Below, piece by piece: positions 43,380-52,659 of a stretch of 64,000 nt of DNA (position 1 is its first letter; each line of letters starts with the position of its first letter). This DNA is from Aliiroseovarius lamellibrachiae (GTDB lineage Bacteria > Pseudomonadota > Alphaproteobacteria > Rhodobacterales > Rhodobacteraceae). Below the pieces are notes generated by a model, which was not told the DNA's origin, ran no database searches, and worked only from the letters and a program-made list of their open reading frames with translations. The position numbers were made by a program, and so were the translations under genes. Location of the stretch: the NCBI RefSeq assembly GCF_018599245.1, contig NZ_JAHEVJ010000003.1:1-64000 (forward strand). The letters are read 5' to 3'.

Positions 43380-44800
43380 GCGGCTGATCCCCCCACGGTC
43401 AAACCACCGATCAAAAGCGTGGGCTGGCCAACGCCCACCGGCACAGATTGCCCGGCTTTGCCACAGGTGCCCACACCGGGATCCATGCGCATGTCATTGC
43501 CAATGGCGCGGATCTGTTTCATCGCTTGTGGACCGTCGCCGATCAACGTGGCGCCTTTTACCGGCGCAACCACTTTGCCGCCTTTCACGAGGTAGGCTTC
43601 GGTGCAGCTGAACACGAATTTCCCATTGGTGATATCCACTTGGCCACCACCAAAGCCGACCGCGTGAATGCCGTCGCGCAGTTCGCCCAAAACGTCCTCG
43701 GGCGTGGCGTCGCCACCTTCCATGATCGTGTTGGTCATGCGCGGCATCGGGGCGTGGGCATAGCTTTCGCGGCGTCCGTTTCCGGTGGGGGCGACCCCCA
43801 TCAGTCGCGCGTTTTGCCGGTCTTGCATGTATCCCACCAGCACCCCGTCTTCGATCAACACGGCGCGTCCGGTGGGGGTGCCTTCGTCATCCACCGACAG
43901 CGATCCACGGCGGTCAGGCAGGGTGCCATCATCCACCACGGTCACGCCTTTGGCGGCCACTTGTTGACCAACCAGACCAGAGAACGCAGAGGTGCCTTTG
44001 CGGTTGAAATCCCCCTCAAGCCCATGCCCAACCGCTTCATGCAGCAAAATGCCGGGCCAACCATTGCCCAAAACCACATCCATCAAGCCCGCAGGGGCAG
44101 GGATCGCCTCAAGGTTCACAAGGGCGATACGCAGGGCTTCGCGCGCATGCATTTGCCAGTTCTCAGCCTCAATCAAACCGGTCAGCCCAATGCGACCGCC
44201 CCCGCCAGACGAGCCACTTTCGCGCCGCCCGTCGGTTTCCACGATGACTGAGACATTTAGTCGCGTCATCGGGCGGGTGTCAGACACCAAACCGCCGTCC
44301 GGACGCAGGATATGCACCTCTTGCAGCGACGCCCCCATCGAGGCCGAAACCTGCACCACGCGCGGATCCAGATCGCGGGTGAAGGCATCAATTTCGCGCA
44401 ATGTGTCAATTTTCACCGAAAACGCCGCATCGTTCATCGGATCCGCATCGGAATAAAGCTTGCGATTGGTTGGTATGGGCGCATCCGCCCATGTGCCACC
44501 GCCATCGCCCACCGCCAATTTTGCCGTAGCTGCCGCACGTTGCAAAGCGGCTTCGGAAATTTCCGTGGAATGCGCATAGCCCGCGGTGTCCTGTTTGACG
44601 GCCCGCAAACCAAAGCCTTCTGAGGCATCATAGCTGGCATTTCGAATGCGCCCATCATCAAACACGAGTGATTCTGAGCGGCGGCGTTCGAGAAATAGCT
44701 CGCCATCCTCTGCGCCACGGGTGGCGTCGGCCAGGATCCGTGTTGCGGTTTCAAGGTCGATATGGCTGTCGAAGGGGCGAAACTGTGTGGCGTCGGTCAT
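43376..44800 (-). CDS. tldD: metalloprotease TldD
   Basis: 474 residues from ATG 44800 with CGAGGA upstream. The zinc site HEAVGHGLEGD (HExxxH) lies near residue 262 and EAYLVKGGKVVAPVKGATLIG near the C-terminus; the N-terminal substrate-binding part carries GLRAVKQDTAGYAHSTE. TldD acts with TldE (PmbA) to trim peptides such as antibiotic precursors and antitoxins. The partner gene is not in the window. Divergent from coxB. Confidence 0.95.
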   Translation of the reverse strand: MTDATQFRPFDSHIDLETATRILADATRGAEDGELFLERRRSESLVFDDGRIRNASYDASEGFGLRAVKQDTAGYAHSTEISEAALQRAAATAKLAVGDGGGTWADAPIPTNRKLYSDADPMNDAAFSVKIDTLREIDAFTRDLDPRVVQVSASMGASLQEVHILRPDGGLVSDTRPMTRLNVSVIVETDGRRESGSSGGGGRIGLTGLIEAENWQMHAREALRIALVNLEAIPAPAGLMDVVLGNGWPGILLHEAVGHGLEGDFNRKGTSAFSGLVGQQVAAKGVTVVDDGTLPDRRGSLSVDDEGTPTGRAVLIEDGVLVGYMQDRQNARLMGVAPTGNGRRESYAHAPMPRMTNTIMEGGDATPEDVLGELRDGIHAVGFGGGQVDITNGKFVFSCTEAYLVKGGKVVAPVKGATLIGDGPQAMKQIRAIGNDMRMDPGVGTCGKAGQSVPVGVGQPTLLIGGLTVGGSAA

Positions 44801-45036
44801 TTGGTCCTCGAAATCGTCGATTTGACATGGATCATTGCTTAACCTGAGAAGGTTTTCCTTGTTCCTTTCGTTGTAATATGGTTTCAAGCCAAAGAGAAAC
44901 AACGGAATCCTACGGGATACCTCTTGGGTTTGATTTCAGGCCATAAAAAGAGGAACGCCGCCGGGAATTGCCGTTGAGATGAAGAAGATCCGGGGGAATG
45001 TCGGGGTGACTGCCGATGAAGCCTCCGCGGACAGGG
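44801..45036. promoter_or_regulatory. divergent tldD/coxB intergenic region
   Basis: 236 bases that must contain the promoters of tldD (leftward) and the cytochrome oxidase cluster (rightward). No recognisable operator stands out by eye. Confidence 0.4.
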
Positions 45037-45918
45037 ATGAAAAACGATATGAAGCGTTTCAGCAGCGTAATTGCCACTGCAACTGCCATTTTGGCCGCAG
45101 GTGGTGCCATGGCACAAGATAATCTGGGCAATTTGGAAGTGATCGGAAAACCCGTTAATGGCAGTATGGGGTTTCAGCCCGCAGCCACCTCAATCGCCGA
45201 GGCGACACAGGGCTTGGATCATATGATCCTGATCATCATCACCGCGATTGCACTGTTTGTGACCGCACTGCTTGTTTGGTGCATCATTCGCTTTAACCAG
45301 CGCGCCAACCCAACGCCGTCAAACTTTTCCCACCACACCCCGATCGAAGTTGCGTGGACGTTGGTGCCCGTTGTGATCCTTTGCTTCATCGGGGCATTTT
45401 CGCTTCCGGTTCTGTTTAAGCAACAGGTGATCCCCGAAGGGGACGTTGTGATCAAGGCGACCGGATATCAGTGGTACTGGGGTTATGAATATCCCGAGCA
45501 TGAGTTTGGGTTTGACAGCTTCCTGCTCGAAAAATCCGCACTTGTCGAAAACGGTTATGACGAAAGCGATTATCTGTTGGCGACCGACACCGCTGTTGTG
45601 GTGCCAACCGGCAAAAAGATTGTTGTGCAAGTGACTGGTGCTGATGTGATTCACAGCTGGGCGGTGCCTGCCTTTGCGGTAAAGCAAGACGCCGTCCCCG
45701 GTCGTCTGGCCGAACTGTGGTTCGAAGTCGATGAAGGCAAAGAAGGCATCTATTTCGGCCAGTGTTCAGAACTGTGCGGAAAAGACCACGCCTATATGCC
45801 GATCACCGTGAAAGCGGTAACCCAAGAGCAATATGACGCTTGGCTGAAAGGCGCGATCGAAGAATTTGCGGGCAACCCCGCGACGATCCCCGCTGTTCAA
45901 GTGGCTTCTGCCAACTAA
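45037..45918 (+). CDS. coxB: cytochrome c oxidase subunit II
   Basis: 293 residues from the ATG at 45037 with ACAGGG upstream; another ATG four codons later is possible. Signal peptide ([18 protein letters not shown]), two transmembrane helices ([40 protein letters not shown]), then the periplasmic cupredoxin domain with [12 protein letters not shown] and the CuA site [12 protein letters not shown] plus HSW upstream. It accepts electrons from cytochrome c in the aa3 oxidase. First gene of the oxidase assembly cluster; coxA (subunit I) is not in the window. Confidence 0.96.
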   Translation: MKNDMKRFSSVIATATAILAAGGAMAQDNLGNLEVIGKPVNGSMGFQPAATSIAEATQGLDHMILIIITAIALFVTALLVWCIIRFNQRANPTPSNFSHHTPIEVAWTLVPVVILCFIGAFSLPVLFKQQVIPEGDVVIKATGYQWYWGYEYPEHEFGFDSFLLEKSALVENGYDESDYLLATDTAVVVPTGKKIVVQVTGADVIHSWAVPAFAVKQDAVPGRLAELWFEVDEGKEGIYFGQCSELCGKDHAYMPITVKAVTQEQYDAWLKGAIEEFAGNPATIPAVQVASAN

Positions 45919-45928
45919 ACCCTCTGGT

Positions 45929-45958
45929 GGGGCGACGGTTTTCCGACGCCCCCTTTTT
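45929..45958 (+). terminator. terminator or attenuator between coxB and ctaB
   Basis: GGGGCG-A-CGG and CCG-A-CGCCCC form a stem with a TTTT loop, followed by CTTTTT. It lies 11 bases after coxB and 60 bases before ctaB. Confidence 0.85.
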
Positions 45959-46017
45959 CGTACCCCATCCGCCAGCCCCGGCCCGCATATTGGCCCCGGC
46001 AGCCTGAGTGAGGACAT

Positions 46018-46959
46018 ATGAGCGACGCCAGTTTTGATACTTCCTGTGACACCCGCGAGGCGGAGTTCGGCGATTATTTTGCCCTGCTTAAGCCGCGCGT
46101 TATGTCACTTGTTGTGTTCACCGCCCTTGTGGGGCTTGCGGTGGCGCCTGTTGGTGTGCATCCGCTGATCGCCTTTGCCTCAATCCTGTTTATCGCTGTG
46201 GGGGGCGGTGCGTCCGGCGCGTTGAACATGTGGTGGGACGCAGACATTGACCGCTTGATGAAGCGCACCCAATCGCGGCCGATCCCATCTGGCAAGGTGA
46301 GTGAAGGCGAAGCCCTTGCGCTGGGCGTGATTCTGTCGTTTTTCTCCTGTTTGATGCTGGCGCTGGCCGCCAACATCATGGCGGGTGCGCTGCTGGCCTT
46401 TACGATCTTTTTCTACGTGGTGATTTACACCATGTGGCTGAAACGCTGGACGCCGCAGAATATCGTGATTGGGGGGGCCGCGGGCGCCTTTCCCCCGATG
46501 ATCGGCTGGGCGGTGGCGACCGGCGGCGTGTCGATTGAAAGTGTTTTGATGTTTGCCCTGACTTTTGCGTGGACGCCCCCGCATTTTTGGGCCTTGGCGC
46601 TGTTCACCAAGGGCGATTATGCCAACGCTGGCGTGCCAATGCTGACCGTGACCCACGGGCGCAAAGCCACCCGCGCGCATATCCTTGGCTATTCCTTGGT
46701 TCTGGCGTTTGTGGCCATCGCGCTGGGCATGACGTCCATCGGTGGGCCGACCTATATGGTGGTTGCTGTGGTGCTGAATGCGATGTTCATCAAGGGCGCG
46801 TGGGATGTCTTCCGCCGCAATGATGACGCATCGGAAGCGGATAAACACAAAGCGGAACGCGGGCTGTTCAAACTTTCGCTCGCCTATCTGTTTCTTCACT
46901 ACGGCGCGCTTTTGATAGAAGCTGGCCTGAAACCTTACGGATTAGGAGGTTGGGGCTAA
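46018..46959 (+). CDS. ctaB: protoheme IX farnesyltransferase (heme O synthase)
   Basis: 313 residues with about nine membrane segments. The prenyltransferase motif [19 protein letters not shown] and the second [25 protein letters not shown] are those of CtaB/CyoE. It adds the farnesyl tail to heme B, the first step to heme A. GAGGACAT precedes the ATG. Its TAA overlaps the ATG of the next small gene by one base. Confidence 0.96.
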   Translation: MSDASFDTSCDTREAEFGDYFALLKPRVMSLVVFTALVGLAVAPVGVHPLIAFASILFIAVGGGASGALNMWWDADIDRLMKRTQSRPIPSGKVSEGEALALGVILSFFSCLMLALAANIMAGALLAFTIFFYVVIYTMWLKRWTPQNIVIGGAAGAFPPMIGWAVATGGVSIESVLMFALTFAWTPPHFWALALFTKGDYANAGVPMLTVTHGRKATRAHILGYSLVLAFVAIALGMTSIGGPTYMVVAVVLNAMFIKGAWDVFRRNDDASEADKHKAERGLFKLSLAYLFLHYGALLIEAGLKPYGLGGWG

Positions 46960-47114
46960 TGGCTTTCAAACCGGATCACGAACTGCACAAACGCCGCTTT
47001 GGCCGCAATCTGGGCCTTGGCCTTGTGCTGATTGGCTTTGTCGCCCTTGTCTATGGGATCACCGTGGTCAAGGTCAGCGCGATTTATCACCCCGCTGCGG
47101 AGGCCGCTGAATGA
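46959..47114 (+). CDS. small single-span protein of the cytochrome oxidase cluster
   Basis: 51 residues ([17 protein letters not shown]...) with ATTAGGAGG upstream and one transmembrane helix ([20 protein letters not shown]). It fills the gap between ctaB and ctaG, overlapping ctaB by one base and ctaG by four (ATGA). A small membrane protein of this type occupies the same place in related genomes (often called CoxF or an aa3 accessory protein); its role in oxidase assembly is inferred. Confidence 0.8.
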   Translation: MAFKPDHELHKRRFGRNLGLGLVLIGFVALVYGITVVKVSAIYHPAAEAAE

Positions 47115-47683
47115 GCTTAAGTGCCCCTCAAAAAACTGCGCTACAGGCGGTAAGCGTGGTGATCGTCATGGGATCCCTCGCATGGGCGTCTGTGCCGTTT
47201 TACAACTGGTTCTGCCGGGTCACGGGCTTTGGCGGTACGACAAGTGTTGCGGCCCAAGGGTCCGATGTGGTGCTGGACCAAACGGTGCTGGTGCGTTTTG
47301 ACGCCTCTCTGGAAAGCGGCATGCCGTGGGAATTTAAACCCATGCAGCATAAAATGCGCATCAAGATCGGTGAAACGGCGCTGGCCTTTTACGAGGCGTA
47401 CAACCCGACCGACCGTGTGATCGCGGGCACCGCAAGCTATAACGTCGCGCCCTATGCGGCGGGCGGCTATTTCACCAAAATTGACTGCTTCTGTTTTGAA
47501 GAGCAGGTGCTTCAACCGGGCGAACGCGTCACCATGCCGGTGACCTTCTATGTTGACCCGGAACTGATCGAAGACCGTGAGGCGAAATTCGTCAAAGCCA
47601 TCACGCTGTCATATACTTTTCACGAAACAGACCTGCCGGACGAGGTTGCTAGACTGGCGACTTCCCCGACAACTGCTAACTAA
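47111..47683 (+). CDS. ctaG: cytochrome c oxidase assembly protein CtaG (Cox11)
   Basis: 190 residues: one N-terminal membrane anchor ([20 protein letters not shown]) then a periplasmic immunoglobulin-like domain with [16 protein letters not shown] and the copper-binding [13 protein letters not shown]. It delivers copper to the CuB site of subunit I. Start overlaps the preceding small gene (ATGA). Confidence 0.96.
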   Translation: MSLSAPQKTALQAVSVVIVMGSLAWASVPFYNWFCRVTGFGGTTSVAAQGSDVVLDQTVLVRFDASLESGMPWEFKPMQHKMRIKIGETALAFYEAYNPTDRVIAGTASYNVAPYAAGGYFTKIDCFCFEEQVLQPGERVTMPVTFYVDPELIEDREAKFVKAITLSYTFHETDLPDEVARLATSPTTAN

Positions 47684-47723
47684 GAGCCTGAAATCAGGCT
47701 GGAATACAGGGACCTAACGTAAA

Positions 47724-48524
47724 ATGGCACACGCTAAGAACCACGATTATCACATTCTACCCCCGTCGATTAACCCCTTTTTGGGGGCGGTTTTCGGCTT
47801 CATCATGCTGTATGGCGCCGTTAAATGGATGGCCGAAGGCATGCCTTGGATCTTCGCTGTTGGCCTTGTGGGCGTCCTTTACGTTATGTTCGCCTGGTGG
47901 TCGGATGTGGTGCACGAAGGTCAAACGGGCGATCACACGCCTGTTGTGAAAATCGGTCTGCGCTATGGCGTGATCCTCTTTATCATGTCCGAAGTGATGT
48001 TCTTTGCGGCGTGGTTCTGGTCGTTCTTTAAACATGCGCTTTACCCAATGACCGAAGGCTCGCCCAAGATCGACGGCGTTTGGCCCCCCGCTGGGATTGA
48101 GACCTTTGACCCGTGGCACCTGCCGCTGATCAACACGCTGATCCTGCTTCTCTCGGGGGCGGCCGTCACCTGGGCTCACCATGCAATCGCACATGAAAAC
48201 AACCGCAAAGACCTGATCAACGGTCTGGCCATCGCGGTGGTATTGGGCGCGATTTTCACCGTGTTCCAAGCCTATGAGTACAGCCATGCGCAGTTTGGTT
48301 TTGCGGGCAATATCTACGGCGCGAACTTCTTTATGGCGACAGGTTTTCACGGGTTTCATGTGATCGTCGGCACCATCTTCTTGGGGATTTGCTGTCTGCG
48401 TGCCATTCGCGGCCACTTTACCCCTGAAAGCCATGTGGGCTTTGAAGCGGCCGCTTGGTACTGGCACTTTGTGGACGTCGTTTGGCTGTTCCTCTTTGCC
48501 GCTGTCTACGTTTGGGGCGGTTGA
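47724..48524 (+). CDS. coxC: cytochrome c oxidase subunit III
   Basis: 266 residues with seven membrane helices. Starts [57 protein letters not shown] and [20 protein letters not shown] are subunit III signatures. It stabilises subunit I and its proton uptake. Lies 40 bases after ctaG, followed by SURF1. Confidence 0.96.
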   Translation: MAHAKNHDYHILPPSINPFLGAVFGFIMLYGAVKWMAEGMPWIFAVGLVGVLYVMFAWWSDVVHEGQTGDHTPVVKIGLRYGVILFIMSEVMFFAAWFWSFFKHALYPMTEGSPKIDGVWPPAGIETFDPWHLPLINTLILLLSGAAVTWAHHAIAHENNRKDLINGLAIAVVLGAIFTVFQAYEYSHAQFGFAGNIYGANFFMATGFHGFHVIVGTIFLGICCLRAIRGHFTPESHVGFEAAAWYWHFVDVVWLFLFAAVYVWGG

Positions 48525-48625
48525 GCCTGACCTAAACTGGTCCTATCAATGGGGCGTGGGGGGAACCCTGCGCCCTTTCCCATTTCACCGGCTTATTTCC
48601 ACCCCATTTTCCAAAGGTAACCTGC

Positions 48626-49297
48626 ATGAACTGGAAACTGATCTTTGCGGCAACGCTGAGCGTGATTGTCTTGGCGATCTTCATCGGTCTTGGCACATGG
48701 CAGCTTCAGCGTCTAAAAGAGAAGACCGGGGTGATTGCAGTGATCGAAACGAAGATTGCTGCAGACCCTGTCGCGCTTCCAATGCTGCCGTCTCTTGAGA
48801 CAGACAAGTTTTTGCCCGTTCAATTCACAGGTCAGATCGACGCGGCTTATATTCGCGTGCTCGCCTCGCACCGTGATTTCGGTGCGGGTTACCGGATCAT
48901 TTCCCCTGTGACGTTGACTGATGGGCGCCGGATCCTTGTGGACCGTGGCTTTATCGCGCTGAGCCAAGCTCTGGAGCATGCGCCCGCCACGCCCCTGTCC
49001 CTTACCGGCAACCTGCATTGGCCCGAGGATCGCAATGCCTATACGCCCGAGGATGATTTGGCGGAAAACATCTGGTTTGCCCGCGACGTGGAAAAGATGG
49101 CCATGCATCTGGGCACGGACCCGGTGTTTGTGATCCTGCGCACCCAAACAGACCCGGCCCTGCACCCGATGCCCGTGACCACCGAAAGCATCCCAAACCG
49201 CCATTTGGAATATGTCGGAACGTGGTTTTTGCTCGCCATAACATGGTCGGTGATGACAGGCTTTGCACTTTGGCGTATGAAGCGCCGGAACGCTTAA
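48626..49297 (+). CDS. SURF1 family protein
   Basis: 223 residues with two transmembrane helices at the ends (KLIFAATLSVIVLAIFIGLG and the C-terminal LEYVGTWFLLAITWSVMTGF), the SURF1 layout, plus the motifs GTWQLQRLKEK and RILVDRGFIAL. SURF1 helps insert heme A into subunit I. AAAGGTAACC precedes the ATG. It follows coxC after 101 bases in the same direction. Confidence 0.92.
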   Translation: MNWKLIFAATLSVIVLAIFIGLGTWQLQRLKEKTGVIAVIETKIAADPVALPMLPSLETDKFLPVQFTGQIDAAYIRVLASHRDFGAGYRIISPVTLTDGRRILVDRGFIALSQALEHAPATPLSLTGNLHWPEDRNAYTPEDDLAENIWFARDVEKMAMHLGTDPVFVILRTQTDPALHPMPVTTESIPNRHLEYVGTWFLLAITWSVMTGFALWRMKRRNA

Positions 49298-49323
49298 ATC
49301 CGCTCGCATAAAGGATGACCCAA

Positions 49324-50709
49324 ATGCGCTATATTTCGACCCGTGGACAGGCCCCGGTTCTGAGCTTTGAAGACGCTATGCTGACCGGGCTTGCCCGTGA
49401 CGGTGGCCTTTATGTGCCCGAAACCATCCCGACCATGACCCCGGAAGACATCGCGGATTTGGCGGGTGTGTCGTATGAAGAGGCCGCTTTTCGTGTGATG
49501 CGCCCCTTTGTCGAAGGCAGCTTTTCGGACGCGGAATTCCGCGAGATTATTGCAAAGGCTTACGCAGGTTTCGGCCACGATGCGCGCGCGCCCTTGGTGC
49601 AACTTGAACCCGGTCATTTCCTGCTTGAATTGTTCCACGGGCCGACCTTGGCGTTCAAAGATTTCGCAATGCAACTGATTGGTCAGTTATTTCAAGTAGC
49701 ACTTGCCAAACGTGGTGAGAGGGTGACCATCGTGGGTGCAACCTCTGGCGACACAGGCTCTGCCGCGATTGAAGCGTTCCGAGGGCTGGACAATGTGAAT
49801 GTCTGCATCCTGTACCCGCATGGCCGTGTGTCAGAGGTGCAGCGTCGCCAGATGACCACACCGACCGAGAGCAATGTACATGCGCTGGCCGTGGACGGTG
49901 ATTTCGACGATTGCCAAGCGCGCCTCAAGGACATGTTCAATGATTTTGAGTTCCGCGATGAGGTGAAGCTCGCCGGTGTGAATTCGATCAACTGGGGACG
50001 GGTGCTGGCGCAGGTCGTGTATTACTTCACCTCGGCCGTGGCCCTTGGTGCCCCACACCGCAAGGTCAGCTTCACCGTGCCAACCGGCAATTTTGGTGAT
50101 ATCTTTGCGGGCTACATTGCCAAGCAAATGGGCCTGCCGATTGAAAAACTGGTGATTGCCACCAACCAAAACGACATCCTGCACCGCACCATGGAAACCG
50201 GCGCTTATACCAAAGCGGGCGTGACCCCGTCGATTTCACCGTCGATGGACATTCAGGTCAGCTCGAACTTTGAACGCGCGCTGTTTGACGCTTATGGTCG
50301 CGATGGCAAAGCGGTTTCTGCACAGATGGATGATCTGGCAAATGGCGGATTTTCCATCAGCCAAGGCGCGATGGAATACCTGCGCGAACAGTTCGACAGC
50401 GGCCGCGCGTCTGAAGAGGAAACCAAGGCAGAGATCAAAACAAGCTTTGTCCATTTCGGCGAAGTTCTCTGCCCACATTCTGCCGTCGGCGTGAAAGTGG
50501 CGCGCGATCACTTGGGCGCGGTGCCGATGATCACACTGGCCACAGCGCATCCCGCCAAATTCCCCGCCGCCGTAAAAGAGGCCTGTGGTCAAGATGCCCC
50601 CTTGCCCCCGCGCATGGCGGACCTATTTGAACGTGATGAACGTGTGACCCGTGTCGGCGGCGAGCTTGAAGCGCTTAAAACCGTGATCCGCGAAAAGATT
50701 GGACAATAA
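49324..50709 (+). CDS. thrC: threonine synthase
   Basis: 461 residues from ATG 49324 (AAAGG nine bases upstream; an ATG three codons earlier sits too close to that site). Begins MRYISTRGQAPVLSFEDAML, with PLP Lys in GPTLAFKDFAMQ and phosphate loop TSGDTGSAAIEAF. It converts O-phosphohomoserine to threonine. The thrC - M16 peptidase - acetyltransferase order after the oxidase genes is typical of this bacterial order. Confidence 0.96.
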   Translation: MRYISTRGQAPVLSFEDAMLTGLARDGGLYVPETIPTMTPEDIADLAGVSYEEAAFRVMRPFVEGSFSDAEFREIIAKAYAGFGHDARAPLVQLEPGHFLLELFHGPTLAFKDFAMQLIGQLFQVALAKRGERVTIVGATSGDTGSAAIEAFRGLDNVNVCILYPHGRVSEVQRRQMTTPTESNVHALAVDGDFDDCQARLKDMFNDFEFRDEVKLAGVNSINWGRVLAQVVYYFTSAVALGAPHRKVSFTVPTGNFGDIFAGYIAKQMGLPIEKLVIATNQNDILHRTMETGAYTKAGVTPSISPSMDIQVSSNFERALFDAYGRDGKAVSAQMDDLANGGFSISQGAMEYLREQFDSGRASEEETKAEIKTSFVHFGEVLCPHSAVGVKVARDHLGAVPMITLATAHPAKFPAAVKEACGQDAPLPPRMADLFERDERVTRVGGELEALKTVIREKIGQ

Positions 50710-50714
50710 CTTAG

Positions 50715-51983
50715 ATGACAGTGCAAATCGGGCGTCTGCCCAACGGCTTTCGCGTGGCGACAGAACAGATGCCGGGGCTGGAAAGCGCCAGCTTGGGTAT
50801 ATGGGTCATGGCCGGTGGGCGCCATGAAACCGCGCCGCAGAACGGCATCGCGCATTTTCTGGAACATATGGCCTTTAAGGGTACCGAGAAGCGTTCCGCG
50901 CTTGAGATTGCCGAGGCGATCGAGGATGTGGGCGGCTATCTGAACGCCTATACCTCGCGCGAAGTCACCGCCTATTACGCGCGCGTTTTGAAACAGGATG
51001 TGGCGCTGGCCTTTGATGTGATTTCCGACATCGTGCTGAACCCCATCTTTGATCTGAATGAGATTGAGACCGAACGCGGCGTGATCTTGCAAGAGATCGG
51101 CCAAGCGCTCGATACACCTGACGATGTGGTGTTTGATTGGCTGCAAGAGGTGGCCTTCCCCGATCAACCTTTGGGTCGGACTATTCTTGGCCCAACGGAA
51201 CGTGTGCGCGCCTTTAGTCGCGAAGATCTGGCCGGGTTTGTCGCACAGCATTACGGCCCCGAACGCCTGATCCTGTCGGCTGCTGGTGCGGTCGATCATG
51301 ATGAGATTATGCGCATGGCTGAGGCCACATTTGGCGGTCTGACCCGCGGAAGCGCGCAGCCAGAAGTGCCCGCAACTTGGGCCAATGGCGAACGGATTGA
51401 GCTGCGCCCCGGATTGGAGCAGGTACATTTTACGCTGGGGCTTGAGGCGCCGGGGTATCGCGATGATGCGTTTTACGCGGCACAGCTGTTCAGCTCGGGT
51501 CTGGGCGGCGGCATGTCCTCGCGCCTGTTCCAGGAGGTGCGCGAAAAACGCGGCCTGTGTTATTCGATCTTCTCGCAGCTTGGGTCCTACGACGACACCG
51601 GGATGATGACGATCTATGCGGGGACCTCGGGTGAGGATATATCTGAGCTGGCCGGTCTGACCGTGCGCGAACTGATGCGCAGTGCCGAAGATATGTCGGA
51701 GCGTGAAATGGAACGCGCGCGCACGCAAATGAAAGCGGGCCTTTTGATGGGGCTTGAAAGCCCGTCGGCCCGCGTGGAACGCATGGCGCGCCTTGTGGGG
51801 ATTTGGGACCGGGTGCCGGATCTGGCCGAAACGGTTGAGAAAATCGACGCGGTCACCCTGTCAGAAATGCGGGCGACTGGCGCAAAAATAGCAGGCGAGG
51901 CCGCGATGGCGATGGCTGTTTACGGCCCCGCCGAAGCCGCCCCAAGCTTGGCCAGCCTGTCTGAGATGCGAAAGGCGGCATGA
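50715..51983 (+). CDS. M16 family zinc metallopeptidase (processing-peptidase type)
   Basis: 422 residues. The inverted zinc motif HFLEHMAFKG (HxxEH) with the distal Glu in E-T-E-R-G-V-I-L-Q-E-I lies near residues 50-130; GLGGGMSSRLFQEVREKRGLCYSI is the conserved C-domain Gly-rich loop. It cleaves peptides and resembles mitochondrial processing peptidase beta. Five bases after thrC and overlapping the next gene by four bases, so all three are coupled. Confidence 0.95.
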   Translation: MTVQIGRLPNGFRVATEQMPGLESASLGIWVMAGGRHETAPQNGIAHFLEHMAFKGTEKRSALEIAEAIEDVGGYLNAYTSREVTAYYARVLKQDVALAFDVISDIVLNPIFDLNEIETERGVILQEIGQALDTPDDVVFDWLQEVAFPDQPLGRTILGPTERVRAFSREDLAGFVAQHYGPERLILSAAGAVDHDEIMRMAEATFGGLTRGSAQPEVPATWANGERIELRPGLEQVHFTLGLEAPGYRDDAFYAAQLFSSGLGGGMSSRLFQEVREKRGLCYSIFSQLGSYDDTGMMTIYAGTSGEDISELAGLTVRELMRSAEDMSEREMERARTQMKAGLLMGLESPSARVERMARLVGIWDRVPDLAETVEKIDAVTLSEMRATGAKIAGEAAMAMAVYGPAEAAPSLASLSEMRKAA

Positions 51984-52582
51984 TGATTGGCCCGTTCTCG
52001 TCCCGGTCGCGCAAAAAGCTGCGGATCGAAACAGAGCGTTTAACGCTGCGCCCGCCGCAGCATGGCGATTTTCGCGCCTGGGCCGCATTGCGTCTGGCCA
52101 GCCAGGATTTCCTCAGCCCGTGGGAGCCCACTTGGGCGGCGGATCATCTGACGCGTAAAAGCTTTACCAACCGGGTGTACTGGGCCAATCGGTCCGTGGC
52201 TGGCGGCACGGCGCTGCCGCTTTTTATCATCCGGCGCGAAGATCAGGCGCTGGTCGGGGCCATAACACTGGATAATATCCGCCGCGGTCCCGCGCAAGCG
52301 GGCACCACGGGCTATTGGGTGGGGGAACGGTTCGCGCGGATGGGGTATATGCGCGAGGGGCTTGAGGCGCTGGTGCATTATGCGTTTAACGATCTGGATT
52401 TGAGCCGGTTGGAAGCTGGGTGCCTTCCTGAAAACGCCCCTTCGCGTGGGGTGCTTGAAAAGGTTGGTTATAAATACGAAGGCGTTGCGCAGTCTTATTT
52501 ACAAATCAACGGGCGCTGGCGCAACCATGTGCTCTATGCCAATCTTAGATCAGATCGGCGTGGGCGGACGATGGTTGGCTGA
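51980..52582 (+). CDS. GNAT acetyltransferase, RimJ type
   Basis: 200 residues. RIETERLTLRPPQHGDFRAW, LVGAITLDNIRRGPAQAGTT, GYWVGERFARMGYMREGLEA and NAPSRGVLEKVGYKYEG are the signature elements of the RimJ/RimL branch, which acetylates N-termini of ribosomal or other proteins. ATGA overlap with the M16 peptidase gene. The target protein cannot be told. Confidence 0.9.
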   Translation: MMIGPFSSRSRKKLRIETERLTLRPPQHGDFRAWAALRLASQDFLSPWEPTWAADHLTRKSFTNRVYWANRSVAGGTALPLFIIRREDQALVGAITLDNIRRGPAQAGTTGYWVGERFARMGYMREGLEALVHYAFNDLDLSRLEAGCLPENAPSRGVLEKVGYKYEGVAQSYLQINGRWRNHVLYANLRSDRRGRTMVG

Positions 52583-52602
52583 CAGCGGATTTTGGGTGGG
52601 CC

Positions 52603-52650
52603 TTGCGCCGCTCGTTTGCCTCCGGCGGGGATATTTTTGACAAGAAAAAA
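52603..52650. repeat. Rhodobacterales-type interspersed intergenic repeat, copy 2
   Basis: GCCTCCGGCGGGGATATTTT then TGACAAGAAAAAAG resembles the element at 29228-29283 in both the CCTC..GGGGATA core and the CAAGAAAAAG tail. It lies in the short gap between the acetyltransferase and the flavoprotein gene, which argues against starting the latter at 52603. Confidence 0.6.
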
Positions 52651-52659
52651 GAGGGCGTG

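Noticed and set aside
50589-51728. Open frame of 379 codons antisense to the M16 peptidase gene
   Set aside because: The peptidase with its HxxEH motif is the real gene; the antisense frame is without motifs.
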